A DNA stretch of 34,874 nt, taken from the NCBI RefSeq assembly GCF_014649715.1, contig NZ_BMTO01000026.1:1-34874 (forward strand), read 5' to 3'. Numbering within the stretch: the first letter of the stretch is position 1; every line of letters begins with the position of its first letter. This document shows, piece after piece, positions 16,422 to 23,545 of this stretch. The notes under the pieces are model-generated. The model did not search any database. It was not told the origin of the DNA and saw only the letters and a list, made by a program, of their open reading frames with translations. The translations under genes and the position numbers were made by a program. This DNA comes from Streptomyces lateritius (GTDB lineage Bacteria > Actinomycetota > Actinomycetes > Streptomycetales > Streptomycetaceae).

Positions 16422-16590
16422 ATGCATGAGGTTGAAGGACGAGAATCCCAGCACGGTCCGCCCCTCGTCCGCAGAGGTCAGGTGATCCTCGCGGACAAGG
16501 GCTTCGCCGGGAAGGAGTTCGAGGCCTTCCTCACCGAGCGCCTCGGCGTTCACCTGGTGCGGCCGGACCGCAAGGTGCAAAAGCGGTACC
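16422..16590 (+). pseudogene. Remnant of an IS982-family-like transposase
   Basis: The frame contains GQVILADKGFAGKEFEAFL followed by LGVHLVRPDRK, the DKGF block that holds one catalytic Asp of IS982-type DDE transposases. Sequence before about 16470 is only weakly similar. After RPDRK the protein switches to unrelated Arg-rich residues, so the C-terminal catalytic Glu region is missing. No terminal inverted repeats were found. This is a dead insertion element and marks past transposition between two hypothetical genes. Confidence 0.65.
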
Positions 16591-16668
16591 GGACGGGCTT
16601 CAGTTGCTGTCGCCGTAGGTCAGGGGTGCAACGCGGCTCGGGTGTTGCAGCCACAGCCCGAGGGATGG

Positions 16669-16821
16669 CTACCGGCGGCGGAGGAAGGTTACCTGGGCCT
16701 CCGCCAGGACGATGCCGGTCACCGGGTCCCGGTGCACGGGAACGTACAGGCTCCAGTCGGCCTCGCTTTGTGCGCTGTAGGCACCACGGCGGCCGGGGGG
16801 ACCGCACCCGCCACCGCGCAT
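16669..16821 (-). CDS. Short hypothetical ORF (50 aa), possibly truncated by a stop
   Basis: From ATG 16821 the minus frame reads MRGGGCGPPGRRGAY, then DWSLYVPVHRDPVTG and LAEAQVTFLRRR, with strong GC bias at third codon positions, to a TAG at 16669. The same frame then continues with protein-like sequence (PSLGLWLQHPSRVAPL) to a second stop at 16600, which suggests a nonsense mutation in a slightly longer gene. AAGG lies about eleven bases before the start. No family recognised. Confidence 0.4.
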   Translation of the reverse strand: MRGGGCGPPGRRGAYSAQSEADWSLYVPVHRDPVTGIVLAEAQVTFLRRR

Positions 16822-16883
16822 CGTGTTCGGCGCCTTGCCCGCCTGCAGCGGCTGGGGCGGCGGCCGTCGCCGGTGAGGGGGTG

Positions 16884-17612
16884 TCAGTAGGTCAGGACCA
16901 CACAGCCCGGGTTGCCGGGATTGCCGGCGTACCCGGTGAAGACGCCGCCAGCGGCGCCGTCCCCGCCTCGGCCGATGTTGGCGGTGCAGGATGCCGGTAC
17001 CGGCCCTCCTGCCGTTCCGCCGGTGCCTCCGCTGTTGCTCTCGACGCCGCCGTTCCCGCCCTTCGTGCCGGGGTTGCCGGCGCGGAGGGTGGCTGCGGTG
17101 CCGTTGCAGAGGACGGCGGCACCGCCAGCACCCCCAGCACCCCCGTACACCCCGGCGGGCCCTGCTCCTCCCGCGCCGCCGCCAGCGGTGGCCCGCTGGG
17201 TACCGCCGATGGTGACGGAGGAGGTACCTCCGGCCCCGCCCCCGTAGTGGAGTGGACCTGCTGTGCCGGCTGCCCCGACGGTGATGGTCAGGCTGGAATT
17301 GGGGCTGACGGTCAGTGTGCAGCTGACCGTGGCGCCGCCGCCCGCACCGCCTCCGCCCTGGCCGGCAAAGGGAAAGGCGCCGTACCTGCTACCCCCGCCT
17401 CCGCCACCGGCCCCGGTTACCGAGGCTGTGATTTTGGTGACGCCGCCCGGCACCGTGAAGGTGTAGGTGCCGGAGGCGTTGTAGGTCGAGGCAGCGGCGT
17501 GAGCAGGCGCGGCCGCGACGAGCGGCACCACGAGGCCTACTGCCGTCGCCGCGGCGGCCATGGCCCACGTTCGGCTGATGCGCCGGCTGCCAGGGACAGT
17601 AACTGCGTGCAA
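16884..17612 (-). CDS. Secreted glycine-rich protein (242 aa)
   Basis: A Sec signal peptide (residues about 1-40; hydrophobic MAAAATAVGLVVPL and APAHA-A cleavage site) precedes GTYTFTVPGGVTKITASV. That string opens the Gly-rich beta domain found in many actinobacterial surface proteins. From residue about 68 the protein is dominated by GG and GGAGG runs with Ser/Thr and three or four cysteines (VSCTLTV, VLCNGT, PASCTAN, PGCVV). The TTG at 17612 is the likely start, as AGGAGG lies four bases upstream. The glycine runs make opposite-strand frames look long; they are shadows. Probably a cell-surface or matrix protein; function unknown. Confidence 0.75.
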   Translation of the reverse strand: MHAVTVPGSRRISRTWAMAAAATAVGLVVPLVAAAPAHAAASTYNASGTYTFTVPGGVTKITASVTGAGGGGGGSRYGAFPFAGQGGGGAGGGATVSCTLTVSPNSSLTITVGAAGTAGPLHYGGGAGGTSSVTIGGTQRATAGGGAGGAGPAGVYGGAGGAGGAAVLCNGTAATLRAGNPGTKGGNGGVESNSGGTGGTAGGPVPASCTANIGRGGDGAAGGVFTGYAGNPGNPGCVVLTY

Positions 17613-17693
17613 GAGCCCTCCTGAAGGGATGTGTTCGGCAGAGCGATCTTGTTGATGTAGGAGATGGCCGCCGGAACTCTCTACGCCGTTTCC

Positions 17694-18230
17694 TCAGGGG
17701 GCGATGCGGTTGAAGCGCAGGGAGGTGTAGCCGCGGGTGTCGGAGTAGATCTGGGCGACGCCGGCGGTGCCGCGGGCATCGAAGCGCTGGGCCTGCAGGC
17801 TGATGGTGGTCGGGCCGGTGACCTGGACAAGTTCGCTGATCGGCGCGGTCTGGTTGCCGCCCGCGTAGGCATTGCCGGGGTTGCCGTCCATGATCTGGTA
17901 GATCAGCCGGTCGCTTTCGGGGACTTCGGTGCCGGTGGTGGCGTTCCACAGGCGGGCGGTGATGTAGGTGTTCACCGGGGGCGTGCCGGACAGGCGTCCT
18001 CGGACGTCGGCGTCGAGTTCGTAGGTGCCGGCCCGCGGCAGGCGGACCTGGATCGTGTCCCTCCAGGTCCCGGCCGGGAGGTCGACCTGGGTGTGGAGCT
18101 TCTCGATGCCCCGGGGCGCAGGGGGCGCAGAAGGTGCTGCGCTCACCGCGCTCGGCCCCGCCAGGATGGCGCTGGTGCCCACGACTAACGCGGCCGCGGC
18201 GGCGATCAGACCGGTACGGAACTTCGGCAT
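17694..18230 (-). CDS. Secreted hypothetical protein (178 aa)
   Basis: A signal peptide (MPKFRTG, core LIAAAAALVVGT, AVSA-A near residue 31) precedes a mature domain rich in beta-strand pattern (TWRDTIQVRLPRAGTYEL, VNTYITARLWNATTG, PTTISLQAQRFDARG) and ending RFNRIAP. The layout recalls extracellular jelly-roll or carbohydrate-binding modules, but no diagnostic residue was seen. GGGAGG lies five bases before the ATG at 18230. It is upstream of, and co-directional with, the Gly-rich protein (81 bp apart), so the two may form one transcription unit of exported proteins. Confidence 0.8.
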   Translation of the reverse strand: MPKFRTGLIAAAAALVVGTSAILAGPSAVSAAPSAPPAPRGIEKLHTQVDLPAGTWRDTIQVRLPRAGTYELDADVRGRLSGTPPVNTYITARLWNATTGTEVPESDRLIYQIMDGNPGNAYAGGNQTAPISELVQVTGPTTISLQAQRFDARGTAGVAQIYSDTRGYTSLRFNRIAP

Positions 18231-18419
18231 TCGTTCCTCCCTGAGCAGACAACGGAATATGCCGCTTTCAAGGTACGAACGCGCATGTGGGCTGCATATC
18301 ACTCACTCGGGTGAGGACGGCCCACGCAGCGCACAACCGAGAGAGGGGCGTACGCTCGCTCGCACGGCGATGCCCGGCGTAAGCCGATCGACTCCTGCCG
18401 TCGCTGGACGTGGGGTGTT

Positions 18420-18693
18420 CGGTGCCGCCTGCTGTACCGGATGACGGCGACGCCGTCCTCAATCCAGGCGAGCACCGCCGCGATGACCCGCTCAGGTGCG
18501 GCCTCGATCGCCTCCCGTGTCTCCTCGTTGTGAACAGGTACGCAGTTGGCAGCCGATCATCCGCCCAATCGGCACCCGACGGCAGCAGCTTGGTCACCTC
18601 CCGACAGCCAGGATCACTACGGCTGCCTGTCATGAGCTGGTACCACCCATCCCGGCCTGGCTGACGCCCATCCAGTGCCACCGCCGCACCCAT
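18420..18693 (-). pseudogene. Possible frameshifted small gene
   Basis: One minus frame gives DWADDRLPTAYLFTT. At about 18525 the protein-like sequence continues in the next frame as EETREAIEAAPERVIAAVL followed by AWIEDGVAVIRYSR. Joined, they would form a plausible ~90-residue protein, so a one-base indel is likely. Product not recognised. The rest of 18231-18798 holds nothing else I can support. Confidence 0.3.
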
Positions 18694-18798
18694 TCACACA
18701 AGACCTTGCTGCCCGGCCGCTGCCGTTCAGACATTAGTTGGCGCTGAATCCTCTCTGTACGCGAAGCCGCGGCAGAGGGGGCGGCGTCCTCGCTGGAC

Positions 18799-19728
18799 TC
18801 AGGTCAGTGGGGTGTTGGCCAGGACCCGGCGCAGGATGGCCCAGGAGAGGTCGGACTCGGTGGCGAAGGGGCGCTGCTCCTTGGACTCCTCGTCGATGTA
18901 GTTGAAGGAGTCACGGCTGTAGCTGTCACCGTCCTCGTCCTCGTCCTCGTCCTCGACGCCGGTCTGCTCCGGGTTGAGGTAGACGTGGAAGCTGGCGCCG
19001 AAGTCGGCGGAGGCGTTCATGTAGCCGGGGCCGGTGGAGCCGCCGCCGCCGTCCATCGGGCAGTACACCCGGTGCACGGCGTAGTTGTCCCTGGACAGCC
19101 AGGCGCACTGGCCGGGGGTGAGGGTCAGCAGGCCGAGTTTGCGGGCGTCCCAGTCGAGGTGCTCGTAGACCATGACGTCGAGCTGGCCGGCGAGGCAGAA
19201 GACGATGCCGGTGGTGTGGCCGTGGGAGTGGATGGGCGAGTAGTGCTGGGCGGGCCAGATCTCCAGGACGACGGGCGAGCCGATGTCGCCCTTGGGGTGG
19301 TCGTCGGGGTGGAGGTGGCCGTGTTCGGCTGCCAGGTGGTCGTAGTCGCCCCGGCCGGTGCAGGCGACGCGGATGTACGGCGGGTGAGTCTTGTCGTGGT
19401 TGTACTTCTCCACCAGGATCTGGCGCAGCAGTCCCACCTTCTCGCCGGGTGCGGTGGCGGGGGCGAGGTGTTTGCGCATCGCCTCGATCTCCCACGCCGA
19501 CAGGCGAAGGTCCTCGGCCTTGCGCGCGAGGTCCATGACGGCCGGGGGGATCATCAGCTGGCGGGCGTACTCGTCGAAGGACGTGGCCTGGCCGATCACG
19601 AGGGACGGGGCGGCCTCGGCACCCCTGAGGCGCAGCTGCCGTTCTTCTTCTTTGGTGATGTGGAAGGGGTACTGTGCATCGCCGTATTCCGGTTGCCCGG
19701 CGGGCGTCTGGGCGGTGGTCAGGCTCAT
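18799..19728 (-). CDS. Cysteine-dioxygenase-like cupin protein (309 aa)
   Basis: A cupin fold with the cysteine dioxygenase type I pattern: YSPIHSHGHTTGIVFCLAG carries the metal ligands H167 and H169 (and H171), and DNYAVHRVY supplies the third His, H219. Known relatives oxidise a thiol (cysteine or 3-mercaptopropionate) to the sulphinate with Fe(II) and O2. The ~130-residue N-terminal helical extension and an acidic C-terminal stretch (GVEDEDEDEDGD, about residues 258-269) are longer than in standard enzymes. The ATG at 19728 is favoured by AAGGAG ten bases upstream, although the frame stays open further upstream. The leader holds a 15-bp perfect hairpin. Substrate uncertain. Confidence 0.75.
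   Translation of the reverse strand: MSLTTAQTPAGQPEYGDAQYPFHITKEEERQLRLRGAEAAPSLVIGQATSFDEYARQLMIPPAVMDLARKAEDLRLSAWEIEAMRKHLAPATAPGEKVGLLRQILVEKYNHDKTHPPYIRVACTGRGDYDHLAAEHGHLHPDDHPKGDIGSPVVLEIWPAQHYSPIHSHGHTTGIVFCLAGQLDVMVYEHLDWDARKLGLLTLTPGQCAWLSRDNYAVHRVYCPMDGGGGSTGPGYMNASADFGASFHVYLNPEQTGVEDEDEDEDGDSYSRDSFNYIDEESKEQRPFATESDLSWAILRRVLANTPLT
18931..18954. repeat. Four tandem GTCCTC hexamers inside the cupin gene
   Basis: Four exact GTCCTC units encode the alternating Glu-Asp tract of the cupin protein on the minus strand. Such a tract can change length by slippage without shifting the frame. Confidence 0.8.
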
Positions 19729-19755
19729 CAGTGGGGACTCCTTTGTGTGGATGTG

Positions 19756-19791
19756 TGCATGTGTGCCGCGGCTCGGCGCGGCACACATGCA
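19756..19791 (-). promoter_or_regulatory. Leader hairpin before the cysteine-dioxygenase-like gene
   Basis: TGCATGTGTGCCGCG (19756-19770) and CGCGGCACACATGCA (19777-19791) are exact reverse complements around a six-base loop, ending 27 bp before the start codon on the minus strand. The position suggests control of translation or read-through, or a site for a dimeric regulator. Confidence 0.5.
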
Positions 19792-20127
19792 CGTCGGGCT
19801 GAGCTGGGGCTTGGACTGGATAGGCGGGTGTTCGGGGTCGACGTACCGGCGTGGGTGCACTGGGGCGGCGCACTCCGTCCGGGCGGTGCGACGCAGGTGC
19901 GGGCACAGATGGCGGCTCGGCACATGGCGGGGCAGCTCGCGCCGGCTGCGAGGCGATGCGCTCAGCAGCCCGTGGGTGATCTGGTGACCCGTCCGCGCTT
20001 ACGGATCCGGTGGTGTTGACGCCGCTTCGGTGACCGCCCGCCACTGCGAGGGGACGGCTGCGCGCGAGTGAGGCGCCGCCCTGCGCAGTCGGTGCGCGCC
20101 TTGCAGGGCGGTGTCTCTGGTGGCGTG
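19792..20127. other. Leader/intergenic region
   Basis: About 335 bp between the cupin gene and the propeller-like gene, both on the minus strand. No separate gene is convincing. A 65-codon frame (19925-19728) rich in Cys codons overlaps the cupin start as TGATG but lacks a clear ribosome site. Confidence 0.35.
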
Positions 20128-21246
20128 TCAGTGGCTGGGCAGACGGGTGGCCCTGAGGCCGTCGAGGGGGTACTCCTGGGGCAGGCGAGCCGGGTCGCCC
20201 GGCACGGTGATCAGCACGGTGATCGGCCGGGACGTGCCCGCGGCGAGGAACTGGTCGCCCACCGAGCTCAGGTATGCCTTGCCGTCCTGAGCGATGACCT
20301 CCACGCCGGATGCTTCGGCTTTCGCGCCCTTGACCGTCGGCAGGTCGAAGGAGATGCGGAACTTCCTGACGTCCTCCGCCGTGCCGCTGTCCTTGCTGAC
20401 GGCGGTGAGCGTGAGGTCGAAGCTGTAGACCCGGCCCCGGGGCTCGCTGTTCTCCCATGTCCGGTTGAACTTCTTCGTCACGGTGATCTCGTCGTAACTG
20501 GGCGGGACGGGCAGAGGGGTGATGCGCCCGGCGCCGTTCATGATCTCCAGGTTGCCGACGGGCACCCTGCCCCGTCCGATGCGCTGCGAGTGGTCGGGGA
20601 TCGTCGCAGTGGTCAAGTCGAGGTGGTTGACGTTGCCGGCGGAGTCGACGGCGTAGAAGTTGCCGTCCTGGTCGAAGAAGGTGGCCGAGTACGCCTTGCG
20701 GGAGCCTGCCGCGGTGCTGGCTTGCGCGGACGGGAAGACACCCTGCTTGAGGACGGTCTTCATGGGCTGGCGGCTCGGGTCGATGAGCAGCAGGTCGCCG
20801 TTGTCGCCCTCCACTGAGTACAGTCGTCCGTTCTTGGGGTGGTAGGCGAAGTCGTCCCACCGGCCGCCTCCCGGTGCGTTGCGGGGTGTGGCCTTGCCGG
20901 CTGCCACGTCGATGGCGTAGCTGGGTGTGCCGGGGTTGCTGACGGCGAAGAGGGTCTTGCCGTCGGGATCCATGTCGCCGTCGAACCAGGGCCCGTCGGG
21001 CAGCCCGTCGATGACCTGTTCCTTCAAGGTGCCGGCCGCCACGTCGATGGTGATGAGCTTGTTGCGGCTCACCGCCAGCAGCAGGGGCTCGGTGTCGTCG
21101 CCGCGGTACTGCGCACCCATGGCGGTGTAGCCGGCCTCGTAGGGCCGCACGTTCTCGACGACGCGGGTGTCACCGTCGATGGGGTCGAAGCGGTAAATCC
21201 GGGTGTGGGTCCGGCCGACGGCGAGATACACCTTCCGGTGAGCCAT
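20128..21246 (-). CDS. Beta-propeller-like protein of unknown function (372 aa)
   Basis: Repeated blade-like units with hydrophobic strands and turn residues (KVYLAVGRTHTRIYRFD, KLITIDVAAGTLKE, KTLFAVSNPGTPSYAID, GRLYSVEGDNGDLLLID, GNFYAVDSAGNVNHLD) resemble YVTN/NHL-type propellers. A C-terminal beta domain (residues about 230-372) follows, with no obvious catalytic residues. There is no signal peptide, so it is probably cytoplasmic. The ATG at 21246 has GGAAGGACG upstream with rather long spacing. It lies upstream of the cupin gene on the same strand, but the 399-bp gap argues against simple co-transcription. Confidence 0.7.
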   Translation of the reverse strand: MAHRKVYLAVGRTHTRIYRFDPIDGDTRVVENVRPYEAGYTAMGAQYRGDDTEPLLLAVSRNKLITIDVAAGTLKEQVIDGLPDGPWFDGDMDPDGKTLFAVSNPGTPSYAIDVAAGKATPRNAPGGGRWDDFAYHPKNGRLYSVEGDNGDLLLIDPSRQPMKTVLKQGVFPSAQASTAAGSRKAYSATFFDQDGNFYAVDSAGNVNHLDLTTATIPDHSQRIGRGRVPVGNLEIMNGAGRITPLPVPPSYDEITVTKKFNRTWENSEPRGRVYSFDLTLTAVSKDSGTAEDVRKFRISFDLPTVKGAKAEASGVEVIAQDGKAYLSSVGDQFLAAGTSRPITVLITVPGDPARLPQEYPLDGLRATRLPSH

Positions 21247-21412
21247 GAAACCAAGCGTCCTTCCATGCGACTTCGGAACGCTTCAAGAACTGCCCCTGAT
21301 CCACACCGGTAAGCACGCTAGGTATTCGTTCGAACACAATAAGCCACAACGGCCAACAGCAGGAGCACCACTCATAAGAGCGACGCTGCGTCTGGTCAAC
21401 CAGGGGTACCGG

Positions 21413-22031
21413 GTGAGCATCTTTCTGAAGAACGCGCGGGCCGCCGCCCGGAAGGCTCAGGAGATCGAGCAGCGGCATGCCGAGGGGCTGCCGGTCGAGT
21501 CGTCGGCCGGGGCGCTGTCGGACGAGCAGCGTAAGCAGCTGGAGGACATCGACGCGTCCTGGTGCCCGGCCTGGCCGGTGGAGTGGCAGCGGTGCTTCCA
21601 CCTCGTCCGGCTCCACCTGGAGGCCGGCGGCGCGCTGCCGACCGAGCCCGGCACTGTCGTGCACCAGGGCGAGGACCTGGGCCGGTGGGTGCGGTCGGTC
21701 CGGCTGGACTGGGACAACCTCACCACCGTGCAGCAGTGGATGTGTGAGGCAGGTCCTCGGGATCGAGCCCGCAAGCGAGGACGAGAAGCCGCCCCCGCGT
21801 CGTACGCAGGCCGACAAGTGAGCGATGAACTACGAGGTGGCCAAGCAGTTCTACGAGCGTGAGGGGCACCTTCAGGTCCCCAGGAAGCACATCGAGCGGA
21901 TCGTCGGCGAGGACCAGGAGGAGCGGGAGCACAAGCTGGGGGCCTGGATCGGGAATCAGCGCAGCCGGGCGGCGACGCTGTCCCCGGAGCGGATGGAGCA
22001 GTTGTCCGCGATCGGGATGCGGTGGTTGTGA
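21413..22031 (+). pseudogene. Decayed HA-domain helicase tail (frameshift plus nonsense codon)
   Basis: Three helicase-associated modules can be read (ARAAARKAQEIEQRHAEG, DASWCPAWPVEWQRCFHLV, GRWVRSVRLDWDN, then NYEVAKQFYEREGHLQV and LGAWIGNQRSRAATL). After VQQWMCE at about 21750 one extra base shifts the frame. The sequence continues as VLGIEPASEDEK, then meets TGA at 21822-21824 where TGG (Trp) is expected, then runs in the same frame to TGA at 22029-22031. All helicase motor motifs are absent. This is the third HA tail in the window. Confidence 0.75.
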
Positions 22032-22310
22032 TGGACGTCGTCGTCACCGCGGCCGCCGCGCTCGCGGCCGGCTATCTGCTCGGGCGGCTGCGCCCGTGGC
22101 AGCGGCTGGGCGGCTGATCAGGTCCGCTTCACCGGGGCGTGGGCCCGGGGCGGTGCTGGCCGCCAGGCCGTCGTCGTCCTGGTCCACGCCGTCACCGCGC
22201 CGCGCACCAGCTGGTGCATCATCCGCGCCCCAGCCACCGAGACCCGACCGCCGACGCCCGTACCCGATCCCGACTGGGTCGCCAACCGCACCCGGGGAGA
22301 GCACGAGTAG
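22031..22310 (+). pseudogene. Frameshifted small gene coupled to the HA-domain gene
   Basis: The ATG at 22031 overlaps the upstream TGA (TGATG). The first frame reads MDVVVTAAAALAAGYLLGRL then RPWQRLGG and stops at 22115-22117. One base off, the sequence continues as DQVRFTGAWARGGAGRQAVV, then VTAPRTSWCII and PDPDWVANRTRGEHE, to TAG at 22308-22310. Joined, this is a ~90-residue protein with an N-terminal hydrophobic segment. A small deletion near 22110 probably broke it. The TGATG overlap suggests that the intact ancestor was translated together with the helicase. Function unknown. Confidence 0.5.
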
Positions 22311-22653
22311 ACGGTAGGTCTCCGACTCCCTTACTGGCGTTCGACTCACTAGAGGACTTCGACAGCGCACGCAACAGCACCGACCACTCCGCCGGACGAG
22401 GTGCGGTCCACACACAGCCGGCTGACGCGTAGACCGATGTGTCCAAGCTGCTTGTTGATGGCCCGGAAGTGGACCTGAGGGTGAGTTGCGAACAGGACGG
22501 GCGCCTCTTCCGGAACGCAACTCCACTTGGGCTGGCCACCGCCGCCACAGGATCCGCCCGGGTCGCCCCCGGCGTGCTGCACCTGCCCGACCACCGCGCG
22601 GTCGAAAGCTTCCTCGGCCCAGGATGGAGCCTCGTCCGTCCGTGCCAGCCAAA
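22311..22653. other. Region of probable gene debris
   Basis: About 340 bp. Both strands carry long open frames with fair codon bias (minus 22594-22349, plus 22439 onward), but they overlap each other, have no good ribosome site, and the products are not recognised. I do not call a gene. Confidence 0.35.
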
Positions 22654-22687
22654 GGGGCCCCGATTCCGTTGTCCGGATCGCGGCCCC
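22654..22687 (-). terminator. Imperfect hairpin terminator of the second cold-shock gene
   Basis: GGGGCCCCGATTCCG (from 22654) pairs with CCGGATCGCGGCCCC (to 22687) apart from two mismatches, with a short loop. It lies 26 bp beyond the cold-shock stop codon on the minus strand. Confidence 0.6.
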
Positions 22688-22713
22688 TGCCCGCGCCGGC
22701 GGGGTGGTGAAGG

Positions 22714-22917
22714 TCAGGCCAGGCTGATGTTCTCCGCCTGCGGGCCCTTCTGGCCCTGCGTGACGTCGAACGTCACCATCTGGCCCTCCTGGAGCTCACG
22801 GAAGCCCGAGGAGTTGATCGCCGAGTAGTGGGCGAACACGTCCGGGCCGCCACCGTCCTGGGCGATGAAGCCGAAGCCCTTCTCCGCGTTGAACCACTTC
22901 ACAGTTCCCGTAGCCAT
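22714..22917 (-). CDS. Cold-shock domain protein (CspA family, 67 aa)
   Basis: A single-stranded nucleic-acid chaperone of the cold-shock family: MATGTVKWFN, RNP1 KGFGFI, RNP2 VFAHYS and the C-terminal TQGQKGPQAENI. The residues at RNP2 (VFAHY) match the main Streptomyces cold-shock proteins more closely than the copy at 5607-5810 (VFVHF). The ATG at 22917 gives the standard 67 residues; GGAGG lies upstream. It is followed by a terminator hairpin and is probably monocistronic. Confidence 0.95.
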   Translation of the reverse strand: MATGTVKWFNAEKGFGFIAQDGGGPDVFAHYSAINSSGFRELQEGQMVTFDVTQGQKGPQAENISLA

Positions 22918-23117
22918 GTCACATGCCTCCAGTCGAGGAACGCCTCCCACACCATGCGGGAGACGGAGGTGATCGCCCTGGTTCCTGCGGCACAGCACAG
23001 CAAAAAACCCACGCCGTAGGGCATGGGCAGAGGGAACTTCCGAACCACGACAGCTAACCGGGACGCTACACGTCCCTACACCCTGTCACCACAGGAAACG
23101 CCTGTATGTGTGCGCGG

Positions 23118-23138
23118 GCCCGCCGGCATCCGGCGGGC
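23118..23138 (-). terminator. Hairpin terminator of the MerR-type gene
   Basis: GCCCGCCGG (23118-23126) and CCGGCGGGC (23130-23138) pair perfectly around a three-base loop, 12 bp after the MerR-type stop on the minus strand. Confidence 0.65.
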
Positions 23139-23149
23139 GCGCAACCGTG

Positions 23150-23488
23150 TCAGGCCGCGGTTGGCGGGGTGGCCGCTTCAGCGCCGCGGCGGTACTCGGC
23201 GTTGATGCGCTGGGCTTCCTCGAGCTGATCCTCGAGGACGATGATGCGACAGGCCGCCTCGATGGGGGTGCCCTGGTCGACGAGTTCCCGGGCGCGGGCG
23301 GCGATGCGCAGCTGGTAGCGGGAGTAACGGCGGTGGCCGCCCTCGGAGCGCAGCGGGGTGATGAGGCGTGCGTCGCCGAGGGCGCGGAGGAAGTTCGGTG
23401 TGGTGCCGAGCATTTCGGCGGCCCGGCCCATGGTGTAGGCGGGGTAGTCGTCGTCGTCGAGACGGCCGTAGGAGTCGTCTGCTGTCAT
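23150..23488 (-). CDS. MerR-family transcription regulator (112 aa)
   Basis: An N-terminal winged helix-turn-helix of MerR type is visible at residues about 16-60 (YTMGRAAEMLGTTPNFLRAL, then GGHRRYSRYQLRIAARARELV). A helical segment of about 45 residues follows (IVLEDQLEEAQRINAEYRRG), suited to coiled-coil dimerisation. There is no ligand-binding domain and no conserved metal cysteine, so the effector is unknown. Such short MerR proteins are common in Streptomyces and are often linked to stress genes. The ATG at 23488 has GAGGT five bases before it. A 32-bp palindrome lies 25 bp upstream of the start and may be its operator or an upstream terminator. Confidence 0.85.
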   Translation of the reverse strand: MTADDSYGRLDDDDYPAYTMGRAAEMLGTTPNFLRALGDARLITPLRSEGGHRRYSRYQLRIAARARELVDQGTPIEAACRIIVLEDQLEEAQRINAEYRRGAEAATPPTAA

Positions 23489-23513
23489 CGCACCTCTCTG
23501 TGGAACGCGTGGA

Positions 23514-23545
23514 GGGGCCCTGGTGCCGTACGGCACCAGGGCCCC
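23514..23545. promoter_or_regulatory. Perfect 32-bp palindrome upstream of the MerR-type gene
   Basis: GGGGCCCTGGTGCCGT (23514-23529) is followed directly by its exact reverse complement (23530-23545). With no spacer it resembles either a terminator for transcription entering from the right or an operator for a dimeric regulator. Confidence 0.6.

Noticed and set aside
16077..17624. Open frame of 515 codons on the + strand through the IS remnant and the Gly-rich gene
   Set aside because: Only the 16422-16590 part resembles a protein (transposase). The rest is the complement of Gly codons of the secreted protein, which has a signal peptide and a ribosome site.
19792..20127. SAM-type or other known riboswitch in the cupin leader
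   Set aside because: None of the conserved core sequences of known sulphur-related riboswitches could be found; only the simple hairpin at 19756-19791 is clear.
18926..20860. Open frame of 644 codons on the minus strand
   Set aside because: It overlaps the cupin and propeller-like genes in another frame and encodes Arg/Pro-rich nonsense.
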